DNA of 64,000 bases from Roseateles_B sp041912595 (GTDB lineage: Bacteria; Pseudomonadota; Gammaproteobacteria; Burkholderiales; Burkholderiaceae_C): NCBI GenBank assembly GCA_041912595.1, contig JAYRMR010000025.1, positions 7,179-71,178 of the forward strand, read 5' to 3'. Position 1 is the first letter of the stretch. Each line of letters opens with the position of its first letter. Under the pieces are notes generated by a model that was not told the origin of the DNA, did not search any database, and was given only the letters and a program-made list of their open reading frames with translations. Both the position numbers and the translations under genes were made by a program. Shown piece after piece: positions 1-8,373 of this stretch.

Positions 1-932
1 TTGGCGATCTTCTTGCGGATGTTCTCCGGTGCGAACTCGCTCTCCGGGATCGGGCCGATGATGCCGTAGTGGTTGCGCGTGGGCGTCATGAAGACGGGCA
101 CGGCGCCCGTCATGATGATGCTGTGCAGGATGCTCTTGTGGCAGTTGCGGTCCACGACCACCACGTCGCCCGGCGCCACCGTGTGGTGCCAGACCATCTT
201 GTTGGAGGTCGAGGTGCCGTTGGTGACGAAGAAGCAGTGGTCCGCATTGAAGATGCGGGCGGCATTCTTCTCGGACTCCGCCACCGGACCGGTGTGGTCC
301 AGCAGCTGGCCCAGCTCCTCCACCGCGTTGCAGACGTCGGCGCGCAGCATGTTCTCGCCGAAGAACTGGTGGAACATCTGGCCGACCGGGCTCTTCAGAA
401 AGGCCACGCCGCCGGAGTGCCCCGGGCAGTGCCAGGAGTAGGAGCCGTCCTGCGCGTAGTCCATCAGCGCCTTGAAGAACGGGGGCGCCAGGCCGTCGAG
501 GTAGCTCTTGGCCTCGCGGATGATGTGGCGGGCCACGAACTCCGGCGTGTCCTCGAACATGTGGATGAAGCCGTGCAGCTCACGCAGGACGTCGTTGGGC
601 AGATGCTGCGAGGTGCGGGTCTCGCCGTAGACGTAGATGGGGATGTCCGCATTCTTGAAGCGGATCTCCTCGATGAACTTGCGCAGGTTCAGCACCGCCG
701 GGTCCAGCTCGGGACCGGGGGTGAACTCCTCGTCGTCGATCGAGAGGATGAAGGCGCTGGCCCGGCTCTGCTGCTGGGCGAACTGCGAGAGGTCGCCGTA
801 GCTGGTCACGCCCAGCACCTCGAAGCCTTCCTTCTGGATGGCATCAGCCAGGGCGCGGATGCCCAGACCCGAGGTGTTCTCGGAACGGTAGTCCTCGTCG
901 ATGATCACAATCGGGAAGCGAAAACGCAGCAT
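1..932 (-). CDS. Orn/Lys/Arg decarboxylase, N-terminal 310 residues (partial)
   Basis: The gene runs leftward off the window edge, so only its first 310 codons are present. The protein opens with a response-regulator-like wing domain (about residues 1-130, starting MLRFRFPIVIIDEDYRSEN). It then enters the PLP fold with the landmarks CPGHSGG, TNGTSTSNK and VDRNCHKS, which are typical of the inducible fold-type I arginine/lysine/ornithine decarboxylases (AdiA/LdcI/SpeF family). These make agmatine, cadaverine or putrescine in the cytoplasm. The Schiff-base lysine lies beyond the edge, so substrate cannot be judged. The ATG at 932 is the only good start before the domain. It diverges from the NfeD gene across a 164-base gap. 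Confidence 0.88.
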   Translation of the reverse strand, partial: MLRFRFPIVIIDEDYRSENTSGLGIRALADAIQKEGFEVLGVTSYGDLSQFAQQQSRASAFILSIDDEEFTPGPELDPAVLNLRKFIEEIRFKNADIPIYVYGETRTSQHLPNDVLRELHGFIHMFEDTPEFVARHIIREAKSYLDGLAPPFFKALMDYAQDGSYSWHCPGHSGGVAFLKSPVGQMFHQFFGENMLRADVCNAVEELGQLLDHTGPVAESEKNAARIFNADHCFFVTNGTSTSNKMVWHHTVAPGDVVVVDRNCHKSILHSIIMTGAVPVFMTPTRNHYGIIGPIPESEFAPENIRKKIA

Positions 933-1096
933 GTCAGGGCCCTCCGGGCACACGGGCAAAAAATCAAAGGCGCGAAGTGTAGGGCTAGCAGCAGGCGGTG
1001 CAAGGTCCAATTTCGCTTTGTCGCACAAACAGAACGGCAAGCCGGCAAAAGCCGGGCGATACACTCAATTCACATCATGAAATAAAGGGAGGTGAG

Positions 1097-1534
1097 ATGG
1101 GATCTCAAGCATCGACGTGGTGGTGGATCGCCACAGGCATCCTGGTGGCCACGGAGCTGTACACCGGCACGTTCTACCTGCTGATGCTGGCAGTCGGCAC
1201 CGCCTGCGCAGCCCTTTCGGCCCATGCCGGGCTGGCCAGCGTCGGGCAGATGATCACCGCCGCCCTCGTCGGCGGCCTGGCCGTCACGCTGTGGCACCGG
1301 CGCCAGCTCGCCCGCCGCAGCCATGAGCCGCTGGCTCCGGCCGGTCACAACCCCGACGTGCTGCTGGACATCGGCCAGCAGGTCCAGGTGGACGCCTGGC
1401 AGCCCGGCGGACAGGCCACGGTGCGCTACCGCGGCGCCAGCTGGCAGGCCCGCTATGCCGGCAGCGCCACGCCGCAGGCCGGCCCGCACACCATCCGCGG
1501 CGTCGAAGGCAGCACGCTGCTGCTCGACGCTTGA
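1097..1534 (+). CDS. NfeD family membrane protein
   Basis: A 145-residue protein with two N-terminal hydrophobic segments (about residues 8-30 and 33-60) and a C-terminal soluble OB-fold-like domain (about 85-145), the layout of short NfeD proteins. These partner SPFH/stomatin proteins in membrane microdomains. The ATG at 1097 follows a strong ribosome site (GGGAGGTGAG); the frame is open further upstream, but no other start there is backed by a ribosome site. The SPFH gene follows after 41 bases, so the two are almost certainly co-transcribed. The biochemical role of these short NfeD proteins is unclear; they lack the serine protease domain of the long forms. Confidence 0.85.
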   Translation: MGSQASTWWWIATGILVATELYTGTFYLLMLAVGTACAALSAHAGLASVGQMITAALVGGLAVTLWHRRQLARRSHEPLAPAGHNPDVLLDIGQQVQVDAWQPGGQATVRYRGASWQARYAGSATPQAGPHTIRGVEGSTLLLDA

Positions 1535-1575
1535 GCCCCCTCGCCCACACAAGCAGACATTTCCAAGGAGGAGTC

Positions 1576-2487
1576 ATGGAACTCATCGCGCTGGTGATCC
1601 TCATCGCCGCAGCCATCTTCGTCATCCAGTCCGTCAAGGTCGTGCCCCAGCAGAACGCCTGGGTGGTCGAGCGCCTAGGCAAGTACCACGCCACCCTCAC
1701 GCCCGGACTGAACTTCCTCGTGCCCTTCGTGGACCGCCTGGCCTACCGGCATTCGCTGAAGGAGATCCCGCTGGACGTGCCCAGCCAGATCTGCATCACC
1801 AAGGACAACACCCAGCTGACGGTGGACGGCATCCTCTACTTCCAGGTGACCGACCCCATGCGTGCGAGCTACGGCTCCAGCAACTACATCGTCGCCATCA
1901 CGCAGCTGGCCCAGACCACGCTGCGCTCGGTGATCGGCCGCATGGAGCTGGACAAGACCTTCGAGGAGCGCGAGATCATCAACAGCGCCGTGGTGCAGGC
2001 CCTGGACGAGGCCGCGCTCAACTGGGGCGTGAAGGTGCTGCGCTACGAGATCAAGGACCTGACCCCGCCGGCCGAGATCCTGCGCGCCATGCAGGCCCAG
2101 ATCACCGCCGAGCGTGACAAGCGCGCCCTGATCGCCGCCTCCGAGGGCCGCCGCCAGGAGCAGATCAACATCGCCACCGGCGAGCGCGAGGCCTCCATCG
2201 CCCGCTCCGAGGGCGAGAAGCAGGCCGAGATCAACAAGGCCGAGGGTGAGGCCGCCGCCATCCTGGCCGTGGCCGGCGCCAGCGCCGAGGCCATCCGGCA
2301 GATCGCCGCGGCCATCCAGTCCCCGGGCGGCGAGCAGGCCGTGCAGCTGAAGGTCGCGGAGAAGGCGGTCGAGGCCTACGCGCAGCTGGCCCAGAAGAAC
2401 AACACCATGATCGTGCCCAACAACATGGGCGAGGTCTCCGGCCTGATCGGCACCGCGATGGCGCTGATCAAGGGCGGCAAGGCCTGA
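1576..2487 (+). CDS. qmcA: SPFH/stomatin-like protein (QmcA type)
   Basis: A 303-residue protein: one N-terminal membrane segment (residues 2-18), then the SPFH/PHB domain beginning VKVVPQQNAWVVERLGKY, and a charged helical region rich in Glu, Ala and Lys (about 190-240) that forms the usual coiled coil. It matches the E. coli QmcA/YbbK group of membrane scaffold proteins (about 305 residues), which oligomerise in lipid microdomains and can associate with FtsH. The ATG at 1576 has the ribosome site AAGGAGGAG just upstream. Pairing with NfeD is the standard gene arrangement for this family. Confidence 0.9.
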   Translation: MELIALVILIAAAIFVIQSVKVVPQQNAWVVERLGKYHATLTPGLNFLVPFVDRLAYRHSLKEIPLDVPSQICITKDNTQLTVDGILYFQVTDPMRASYGSSNYIVAITQLAQTTLRSVIGRMELDKTFEEREIINSAVVQALDEAALNWGVKVLRYEIKDLTPPAEILRAMQAQITAERDKRALIAASEGRRQEQINIATGEREASIARSEGEKQAEINKAEGEAAAILAVAGASAEAIRQIAAAIQSPGGEQAVQLKVAEKAVEAYAQLAQKNNTMIVPNNMGEVSGLIGTAMALIKGGKA

Positions 2488-2581
2488 CGCCCAGGCCCTT
2501 GTCCGGACAGTTCAGATATTTTTCAAAAAATTGCTGAACTTTCCTGGCGACCCAAAAAACTGCGCTATCATGGCGGGCTTC

Positions 2582-2672
2582 GGAGAGATGGATGAGTGGT
2601 TTAAGTCGCACGCCTGGAAAGCGTGTGTGGGTTAATAGCCCACCGCGGGTTCGAATCCCGCTCTCTCCGCCA
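2582..2672 (+). tRNA. tRNA-Ser (anticodon GGA)
   Basis: A 91-base class II tRNA. The acceptor stem pairs GGAGAGA (2582-2588) with TCTCTCC (2662-2668), followed by discriminator G and an encoded CCA (2670-2672). The anticodon stem CACGC/GCGTG encloses the loop CTGGAAA, giving anticodon GGA at 2616-2618. A long variable arm and the T-loop GGTTCGAATCC are present. It decodes UCC and UCU. A TATCAT at 2566-2571 is a plausible -10 box; no good -35 is visible at normal spacing. No integrase or partial tRNA repeat is nearby, so the site shows no sign of use as an attachment site. Confidence 0.97.
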
Positions 2673-2682
2673 CCCATTCGGT

Positions 2683-2723
2683 AAAAACGGGCCCCAGACG
2701 ACAGTCGGGGCCCGTTTTCTTTT
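2683..2723 (+). terminator. Rho-independent terminator of tRNA-Ser
   Basis: A 9-bp GC-rich stem (ACGGGCCCC at 2687-2695 with GGGGCCCGT at 2707-2715), an 11-base loop, and a T-rich tail TTTTCTTTT. It begins about 10 bases after the tRNA CCA end. Confidence 0.88.
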
Positions 2724-2792
2724 GAGGTCCGCTTGTTGGAGAAATGTGGGGGACATGCGGGGAAAGCCGCCTCCCCTGACCCCGCTCCGGAC

Positions 2793-4802
2793 TCAGCCGT
2801 CGGCGTCCGCCGAGCTGCACATGCCCAGGCTGCCGGCCTGCAGCGACTGCGCCAGCGGCACCTGCAGCGCCTGCCTCAACGCCTCCGGCGTGGCCAGCCC
2901 CTGGTTCGACAGCATCACCCAGCGGTTGCGGCCGGCGCGCTTGCCCTCGTAGAGCGCCAGATCGGCAAGCTCGACGAGCTCCGGCCACAGGCCCGCATCA
3001 CGGCCGGCCACAAAGGGCAGGCACAGGACGCCGAGGGTGCAGGTGACCGGCAGTTGCTCGCCGCTCGCGAGCGCGAAGGCACTGCCGTTGATCGCCTCGA
3101 GGATGCGCGTGGCGAGCAGAGGACCGTGCTGGGGCATGTCGAGCCGGGCCACGAGCAGGAACTCCTCGCCGCCCCAGCGCGCCAGCAGGTCCGTGTCCCG
3201 CGTCACGACCCGGAGGCGCCGCGCCAGCTCGACCAGCACCTCGTCTCCCACGCCGTGGCCGAAGCGGTCGTTGATCGACTTGAAATGATCGACGTCGAAC
3301 AGATAGACGCCCAGCGCCGCCTCGGGATGGCGCTGCCGGGCGCGCTGCAGGGAGGCGAGCTCGCGGGCGACCTGCTGCTCCAGGAAGCGCCGGTTGCCCA
3401 GCTGGGTCAGCGTGTCGACCAGGCTGAGCCGCTCGAACTGCTCGGCCAGCTTCTTCTTCGCGCGCCAGCTCAGGCCGATCAGCAGCAGCACCGCCAGCAG
3501 CAGCAGGAACAGCGCAATGAAGGTGTTCTGCCGCTGGGCCGCCGTGGCATCGCGCTCCCGCTGCAGGGCCTCCTGCTGCTGGAGGACGAGGCTCTGGACC
3601 TCCGATTCGCGCTGCAGCCGGCGCAGCTCGGCATTGGAGGCCGCGGTCGAGCCGCGACGGCGCAGCTGCGGCTCCAGCTTCTCCAGGAACAGGGTCCGCA
3701 GGCCCTTGAGGCCCGCCAGGGACACGGCCGGATCGTCGATGCGGGACAGGCGCTTGTAGACATCCAGCTGCACCTCGGTGGCGGTGTCCGGATGGAGGTT
3801 CAGACAGTCGCCCAAGGCGTGGCCGGGCTGCAGAAGGCGGCTGGCCAGCTGCCGGTAGCAGCCGAGGTAGCGCTGGACCACGGGGCCACCCGTCCCCGCA
3901 CCGGGGCGCCCGGCCCGGGCCAGATAGGCTCGGACGCGCTCCGGCCGGCGCAGCTCCGCCGCCGACATCGCGGCAAAGGCCAGCGCATCCTCGGTGAAGG
4001 GGCCAGGCTCGGCCAGCAGGCGGTCGAAGTGCTTGAGGGCGTTCGCGTAGTCGCCCAGGTGCAGCGCGTAGGCGATGCCGCGGTTGAATTCCGTGAGCTG
4101 GATGCTCTGGTTCAGCACTCCCCTGTCAAGGGTGGAGGCGGGATCGTCCAGCGCCTTGACGAGCCGCGCCTGGTTGGCCGCCAGCAGCGCGATCCCCTTG
4201 CGGACGTAGCCCTCGTCGCCATTGACGATGTAGCTGGTGGCCGTGTCCATCATCAGGTCGGTCAGGAGCGCCACATCATCGGCCGGGGCTGCGGCCAGCG
4301 CCGCTTCCAGGCTTTCGAAGGCACCCCCGATGTCGCCCAGCTCCGACTGCCGCCAGGCGATCTCCTTCAGCAGCAGCGCCTCCGCATCATGCTTGCCGCG
4401 GCTGCGCGCCTCCTGCGCCATCGCCGCCAGCGCTGGCAGCTGCTCCTGGGGGCTGGGGACGGAGGCGACCAGGCACTGGACCCGGTACATCACGTCATCG
4501 GCCAGCGGCGGGATCAGATGGCACAGGCTCGACGCCTCGTCGTTGCGACGGGCCGCGACGTGCTCGTCAAACATCAGCCGCTGGAGACGGTAGTGCTCCG
4601 CGGCGTCGAGCGGCCCGTCCAGGCGCTGCTGCAGCCAGCGCACGCGCGCCTCGGGCGAGGGCTCGGCGGTGAAGGCCGCCGGCAGCGGCGGCAGCGCCTG
4701 CACCTGCTCCAGCGTGAACATCGACGGCTTGGCCTGCGCAGTGAGGGACAGCAGCAGGCCGAGCGCCAGCAGGGCGAGGCGGCACGTCAGGGCCCGCCTC
4801 AC
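2793..4802 (-). CDS. Membrane diguanylate cyclase with periplasmic helical-repeat sensor
   Basis: About 669 residues. An N-terminal signal sequence (RRALTCRLALLALGLLLSL) exports a long Ala/Leu-rich helical, TPR-like region (about residues 30-410). A membrane segment (about residues 430-450) and a short linker lead to the GGDEF domain. The active site is GGEEF at 544-548, preceded at the right distance by RDTD, an intact RxxD inhibitory site. It should therefore make c-di-GMP and be product-inhibited. No EAL domain is present. The start is uncertain: GTG at 4802 gives the best signal peptide, while TTG at 4865 would add 21 residues with no ribosome site. It stands alone, 149 bases from the next gene. 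Confidence 0.85.
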   Translation of the reverse strand: MRRALTCRLALLALGLLLSLTAQAKPSMFTLEQVQALPPLPAAFTAEPSPEARVRWLQQRLDGPLDAAEHYRLQRLMFDEHVAARRNDEASSLCHLIPPLADDVMYRVQCLVASVPSPQEQLPALAAMAQEARSRGKHDAEALLLKEIAWRQSELGDIGGAFESLEAALAAAPADDVALLTDLMMDTATSYIVNGDEGYVRKGIALLAANQARLVKALDDPASTLDRGVLNQSIQLTEFNRGIAYALHLGDYANALKHFDRLLAEPGPFTEDALAFAAMSAAELRRPERVRAYLARAGRPGAGTGGPVVQRYLGCYRQLASRLLQPGHALGDCLNLHPDTATEVQLDVYKRLSRIDDPAVSLAGLKGLRTLFLEKLEPQLRRRGSTAASNAELRRLQRESEVQSLVLQQQEALQRERDATAAQRQNTFIALFLLLLAVLLLIGLSWRAKKKLAEQFERLSLVDTLTQLGNRRFLEQQVARELASLQRARQRHPEAALGVYLFDVDHFKSINDRFGHGVGDEVLVELARRLRVVTRDTDLLARWGGEEFLLVARLDMPQHGPLLATRILEAINGSAFALASGEQLPVTCTLGVLCLPFVAGRDAGLWPELVELADLALYEGKRAGRNRWVMLSNQGLATPEALRQALQVPLAQSLQAGSLGMCSSADADG

Positions 4803-4951
4803 GGGCAGGCAAATGGAGGACAGTTCGACAAGCAAGGGAGGCGACCGGAAGCCAAAGAGGCCCAAGAAGCAGAAGTCCGGATGTTAGGCCGCGTGCCGGC
4901 CGGCCCCCTCAGCCCTGACCGCGACGCCGTGCGATCCTGCCGCTCTTCCCC

Positions 4952-6220
4952 TCAGAGCAGGACCTCCAGGCAGCCCGGATGCCCCAGGAAGCCCTGCGGG
5001 CTCGCGCTGGCCCCGTAGGCGCCGGACTGATAGACCACCACCAGATCGCCCTCCTGCGCCGCCGGCAGACTCATGCGCTCGGCCAGCAGGTCCAGCGGCG
5101 TGCACAGCGGGCCCACCACATGGACGGACTCCGTGGCCGGCTCGTCCATGCGGTTGCCGATGGCCACGGGATAGTTCTTGCGGATCACCTGCCCGAAATT
5201 GCCGGAGGCCGCCAGGTGGTGATGCAGCCCGCCGTCGGTCACGAGAAAAACCTGACCCCGCGAGACCTTGCGGTCCAGCACCCGGGCCACATAGAGCCCC
5301 GCCTCGCCGACCAGATAGCGCCCCAGTTCCAGCACCAGGTGCGCCTCGGGCATGTCCCGCCCTGCTCTTTCCTGCAGCTCGGCCAGATTGGCCCCCACGG
5401 GCGCCAGGTCCAGCGGCTGCTCGCCCGGGAAATAGGGAATGCCGAAGCCGCCGCCCAGATTGAGATGGCGCACCGGCGCCGGCGCCTCGGCCGCCAGACG
5501 CAGGGCCAGCGCATAGCTCAGGCGCTGCGCCTCGACGATCGCCTCGGCGCGCAGGTTCTGCGAGCCGGCAAAAAGATGGAAGCCCTCGAACTGCAGGCCC
5601 AGCCGGCCGATGTCGCCCAGCAGGCGAGGCACCTCCTCGGCATCCACGCCGAACTGCTTGGGGCCGCCGCCCATGCGCATGCCGGAGCCCTTGAGCTCGA
5701 AGTCCGGATTGACCCGCACCGCCACGCGCGCCGGCCGCCCGAGCGCCTGCGAGGCCTCGGCCAGCAGCGGCAGCTCCCGGAAGGACTCCACGTTGACGAG
5801 GACGCCCGCCTCGACGGCGGCCCGCAGCTCCTCGGCCCGCTTGCCGGGGCCGGCGAAGCTCATGTGCTGTGGGTCGGCCCCCTGGGCCAGCGCCACGCGC
5901 ATCTCGCCCGCCGAGGCCACGTCGATGCCATCGACCAGCCCCGCCATGCAGGCCACCACGGCCGGCAGCGGGTTGGCCTTCATCGCGTAGTGGAGGCGGA
6001 TCCCTGCCGGCAGCGCCGCCCGCAGGGCCTGGCTGCGCTGCTCGAGCAGCGCGCGGTCGTAGACGTAGAACGGCGTCTGCCCCAGCGCCTCGGCCACGGC
6101 GCGCAGGGGCTGGCCCGCCACGATCAGGTCGGGCCCTTCCGTGCGGAACTGCAGCATCGGCGCGTGCACGGGCAAGGCGCGCGGCGCGGGAGGCGGGGTG
6201 ACGGCGGTCGAGGCATCCAT
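4952..6220 (-). CDS. PLP-dependent decarboxylase, exosortase A system-associated
   Basis: A 422-residue fold-type III PLP enzyme of the diaminopimelate/ornithine decarboxylase superfamily. The Schiff-base lysine is K81 in LHYAMKANP, the phosphate-binding loop is LNLGGGFGIPYF, and the C-terminal barrel ends YGASASPQGFLGHPG. The pairing with an AMP-ligase and a nearby carrier protein matches the exosortase A-associated decarboxylase family (TIGR03099 from memory). The substrate is unknown. By analogy with the butirosin enzyme BtrK, it could act on an amino acid tethered to the carrier protein; that is inference. It lies 27 bases downstream of the ligase gene, same strand. No clear ribosome site precedes the ATG at 6220, so translational coupling is likely. 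Confidence 0.88.
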   Translation of the reverse strand: MDASTAVTPPPAPRALPVHAPMLQFRTEGPDLIVAGQPLRAVAEALGQTPFYVYDRALLEQRSQALRAALPAGIRLHYAMKANPLPAVVACMAGLVDGIDVASAGEMRVALAQGADPQHMSFAGPGKRAEELRAAVEAGVLVNVESFRELPLLAEASQALGRPARVAVRVNPDFELKGSGMRMGGGPKQFGVDAEEVPRLLGDIGRLGLQFEGFHLFAGSQNLRAEAIVEAQRLSYALALRLAAEAPAPVRHLNLGGGFGIPYFPGEQPLDLAPVGANLAELQERAGRDMPEAHLVLELGRYLVGEAGLYVARVLDRKVSRGQVFLVTDGGLHHHLAASGNFGQVIRKNYPVAIGNRMDEPATESVHVVGPLCTPLDLLAERMSLPAAQEGDLVVVYQSGAYGASASPQGFLGHPGCLEVLL

Positions 6221-6247
6221 GGGTCGTCGGCAGAACAGGGCAGGAGG

Positions 6248-7900
6248 TCAGGCGGCGGCCGACAGCGCCTGCTGCTGCAGCAGCTTGCGGTCGATCTTGC
6301 CATTGGGATTGCGCGGCAGCGGCCCGGGCACGGGGCACAGGCGGGCGGGCACCATGTAGGCGGGCATGTGGCGGCGGCAGAAGGCCAGCAGCGCGTCGGC
6401 GTCGGCGTCGCCCCCCGCCGGCGGGCTGAACACCACCTCGATGCGCTGGCCCAGCTGCTCATGGGGCAGCCCGTAGGCCGCACATTCGCCGACCAGCCCG
6501 GAGCGGTAGAGCAGCTCCTCCACCTCGACAGGGCTGACGCGGTAGCCCGAGGTCTTGATCATCTCGTCGCGCCGGCCGATGAAATAGAGAAAGCCCTCGG
6601 CGTCGCGCCGCACGGTGTCCCCCGAGAACACGGCGTACTCGGGCAGCGGCAGGCCGGCCTCGCGCCCGCCCACGCCCGCGGGCAGGGGTTTGTAGCGCTC
6701 GGCGGTCTTCTCGGTGTCGTTCCAGTAGCCCATGCCGACCAGCGGCCCGCGGTGCACCAGCTCGCCCGGCTCATCGGCATCGCACAGACTGCCGTCGTCG
6801 CGCAGGACCAGGATCTCCGCGTTGGGAATGGCCCGGCCGATGGAGTCCGGCCGGCGGTCCACCTCCTGCGGCGGCAGGTAGGTGGAGCGGAAGGCCTCGG
6901 TGAGGCCGTACATCAGGAAGGGCGCGGCCTGCGGCAGGCGCTCGCGCAGGCGGTCCAGCGTCTCGCGGGGCATGCGGCCGCCCGTGTTGGCGAAGTAGCG
7001 CAGGCTGCGGCCGGCGCCCTCGGGCCAGGCCAGCTGCGTGAGCTGGATGTACAGCGGCGGCACCGCCGTCAGCCCCGTGACGCCCTCGCGATCGAGCGCC
7101 TTGAGCACGTCCCGCGGCATCAGGTAGTTCAGCAGGACGACCTTGGCCCCCACGAGGAAGGCCGTCGTGAGCTGGCTGAAGCCAGCGTCGAAGGACAGCG
7201 GCAACGCCGCCAGGAGCACGTCGCCCGGATGGTTGCCGAGGTACTGCGCCACGCTCTGGGCGCCCAGCACGAGGTTGCGATGGGACAGCACCACGCCCTT
7301 GGGCCGACCAGTGCTGCCGGAGGTGTAGAGGATGGCCGCCATGTCGATGTCGAGCACGGGCGAGGGACCAGCCGGCGCGGGGGCGGCCTCGACCTCGGCC
7401 CAGGCATGCAGCGGCAACGAGGCCGGCAGCGCCAGCCCGGCGGGGGCCTCGTCCACCAGCAGGACGCGCCGCAGCGCCGGGCACCCGGGCAGCACCTCGG
7501 CCAGCGACTGCAGCCGGGCGCCGGCCGTGACGAGCACCGTGACATCGCAGTCCCGCAGGATGTGCGCCACCTGGTCCGCCTTGAGCACCGGATTGACCGG
7601 CACGAACACCGCCCCAACATCCCCCGCGCCGAAGCAGGTGACGACGAATTCGCGACGCTTGTCCAGGTAGACCGCCACGCGGTCACCCCGTGCCACGCCA
7701 ACGCCCGCCAGCCACCCGGCCATCCGGCGCAGGGCCAAGGACAGCGCGGCGTAGTCCACCGCATCGCCCTCGCCGCCCAGCGCCGGCGCCTGTGGCCGCA
7801 GCCGGGCCTGGCGGTGCACCAGGTCGCCCAGCAGGCGCACCGGCGGCAGGCCGGGGTCGTCGGGAAGGCCCAGGGAAGCGGAGGCAGCGGTCTCTTGCAT
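6248..7900 (-). CDS. Acyl-CoA/aminoacyl ligase (AMP-forming), exosortase A system-associated
   Basis: A 550-residue ANL-superfamily adenylating enzyme. The phosphate loop YTSGSTGRPKG, the adenine motif YGLTEAF, the hinge region GRRDEMIKTSGYRVSP and the C-terminal catalytic lysine in NPNGKIDRKLL are all intact, so it should activate a carboxylate as the adenylate and pass it to a thiol. In exosortase genomes this family sits beside the PLP decarboxylase, as here (TIGR03098 from memory). The likely acceptor is the carrier protein encoded divergently at 8104. The ATG at 7900 was chosen because the family N-terminus begins just after it; the frame is open upstream to 8071 but that stretch is Arg/Gly/Pro-rich noise. 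Confidence 0.9.
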   Translation of the reverse strand: MQETAASASLGLPDDPGLPPVRLLGDLVHRQARLRPQAPALGGEGDAVDYAALSLALRRMAGWLAGVGVARGDRVAVYLDKRREFVVTCFGAGDVGAVFVPVNPVLKADQVAHILRDCDVTVLVTAGARLQSLAEVLPGCPALRRVLLVDEAPAGLALPASLPLHAWAEVEAAPAPAGPSPVLDIDMAAILYTSGSTGRPKGVVLSHRNLVLGAQSVAQYLGNHPGDVLLAALPLSFDAGFSQLTTAFLVGAKVVLLNYLMPRDVLKALDREGVTGLTAVPPLYIQLTQLAWPEGAGRSLRYFANTGGRMPRETLDRLRERLPQAAPFLMYGLTEAFRSTYLPPQEVDRRPDSIGRAIPNAEILVLRDDGSLCDADEPGELVHRGPLVGMGYWNDTEKTAERYKPLPAGVGGREAGLPLPEYAVFSGDTVRRDAEGFLYFIGRRDEMIKTSGYRVSPVEVEELLYRSGLVGECAAYGLPHEQLGQRIEVVFSPPAGGDADADALLAFCRRHMPAYMVPARLCPVPGPLPRNPNGKIDRKLLQQQALSAAA

Positions 7901-8103
7901 GGCGGCGATTGTCACTGACTTGCCACGGCCCTGTCCCCGACTCGGGGGGGCCCCCGTTCGGTGCCCGCGCGGGCCGCCCTGCCCCTCCCTCGGGATGAGG
8001 GGAGGGTTGCGCCGGATCAGCCCCGGGCCCCGGGTAAGATTCGGCCGCTTTCCCGTGGCGCCCGACCTCAACTCCGGCGCCCTTTTCCTTTTCCGGTCGT
8101 CCC
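7901..8103. promoter_or_regulatory. Divergent control region, ligase/decarboxylase versus carrier-protein operon
   Basis: The 203-base gap must hold the promoters for the leftward ligase pair and the rightward operon. A TAAGAT at 8035-8040 could be a -10 box for the rightward operon, but no -35 stands out at normal spacing. A GGGGGGGCCCCC run occurs near 7945. I see no sigma-54 signature here. Confidence 0.35.
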
Positions 8104-8355
8104 ATGTCTTCTGCTTCGCAAGTGCTCCGCCTTCTCGACGAAACGCTCGGCCTTCAGGGTCGCGCCGCGCAGTTCGATGCGCAAACGCCGCTGCTGGGCG
8201 CCCTGGTGGAGCTGGACTCCATGGCCGTCGTGAGCCTGATCACGGCGCTGGAGGAGCAACTGGGCATCACCATCGGCGACGACGAGATCGACGGCCAGAC
8301 CTTCTCGACCGTCGGCGCCCTGACCCGCTTCGTCGACGCCAAGCTGGCGGCCTGA
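8104..8355 (+). CDS. Acyl carrier protein, exosortase-associated operon
   Basis: An 83-residue acidic four-helix carrier protein. Serine 39 in the motif LDSM is the predicted phosphopantetheine attachment site. It is the first gene of a seven-gene rightward operon and faces the AMP-ligase, its probable loading enzyme. No ketosynthase or other fatty acid gene is nearby, so it serves a dedicated pathway and is not the housekeeping AcpP. Size and motif spacing are normal for the family. Confidence 0.9.
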   Translation: MSSASQVLRLLDETLGLQGRAAQFDAQTPLLGALVELDSMAVVSLITALEEQLGITIGDDEIDGQTFSTVGALTRFVDAKLAA

Positions 8356-8373
8356 AGCCACCTCCGCACGACC

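Noticed and set aside
2509..2540. AGTTCAG/CTGAACT inverted repeat after the SPFH gene as a terminator
   Set aside because: The loop is 18 bases long, AT-rich, and no T-run follows the stem; it may just be tRNA promoter upstream sequence.
2582..2723. A genomic island attached at tRNA-Ser
   Set aside because: No integrase, no repeated tRNA 3' end and no change in base composition follows.
4979..7918. A 979-residue open frame antisense to the ligase and decarboxylase
   Set aside because: Composition is His/Arg/Gly/Gln-rich without any motif, whereas the opposite strand carries intact enzyme motifs.
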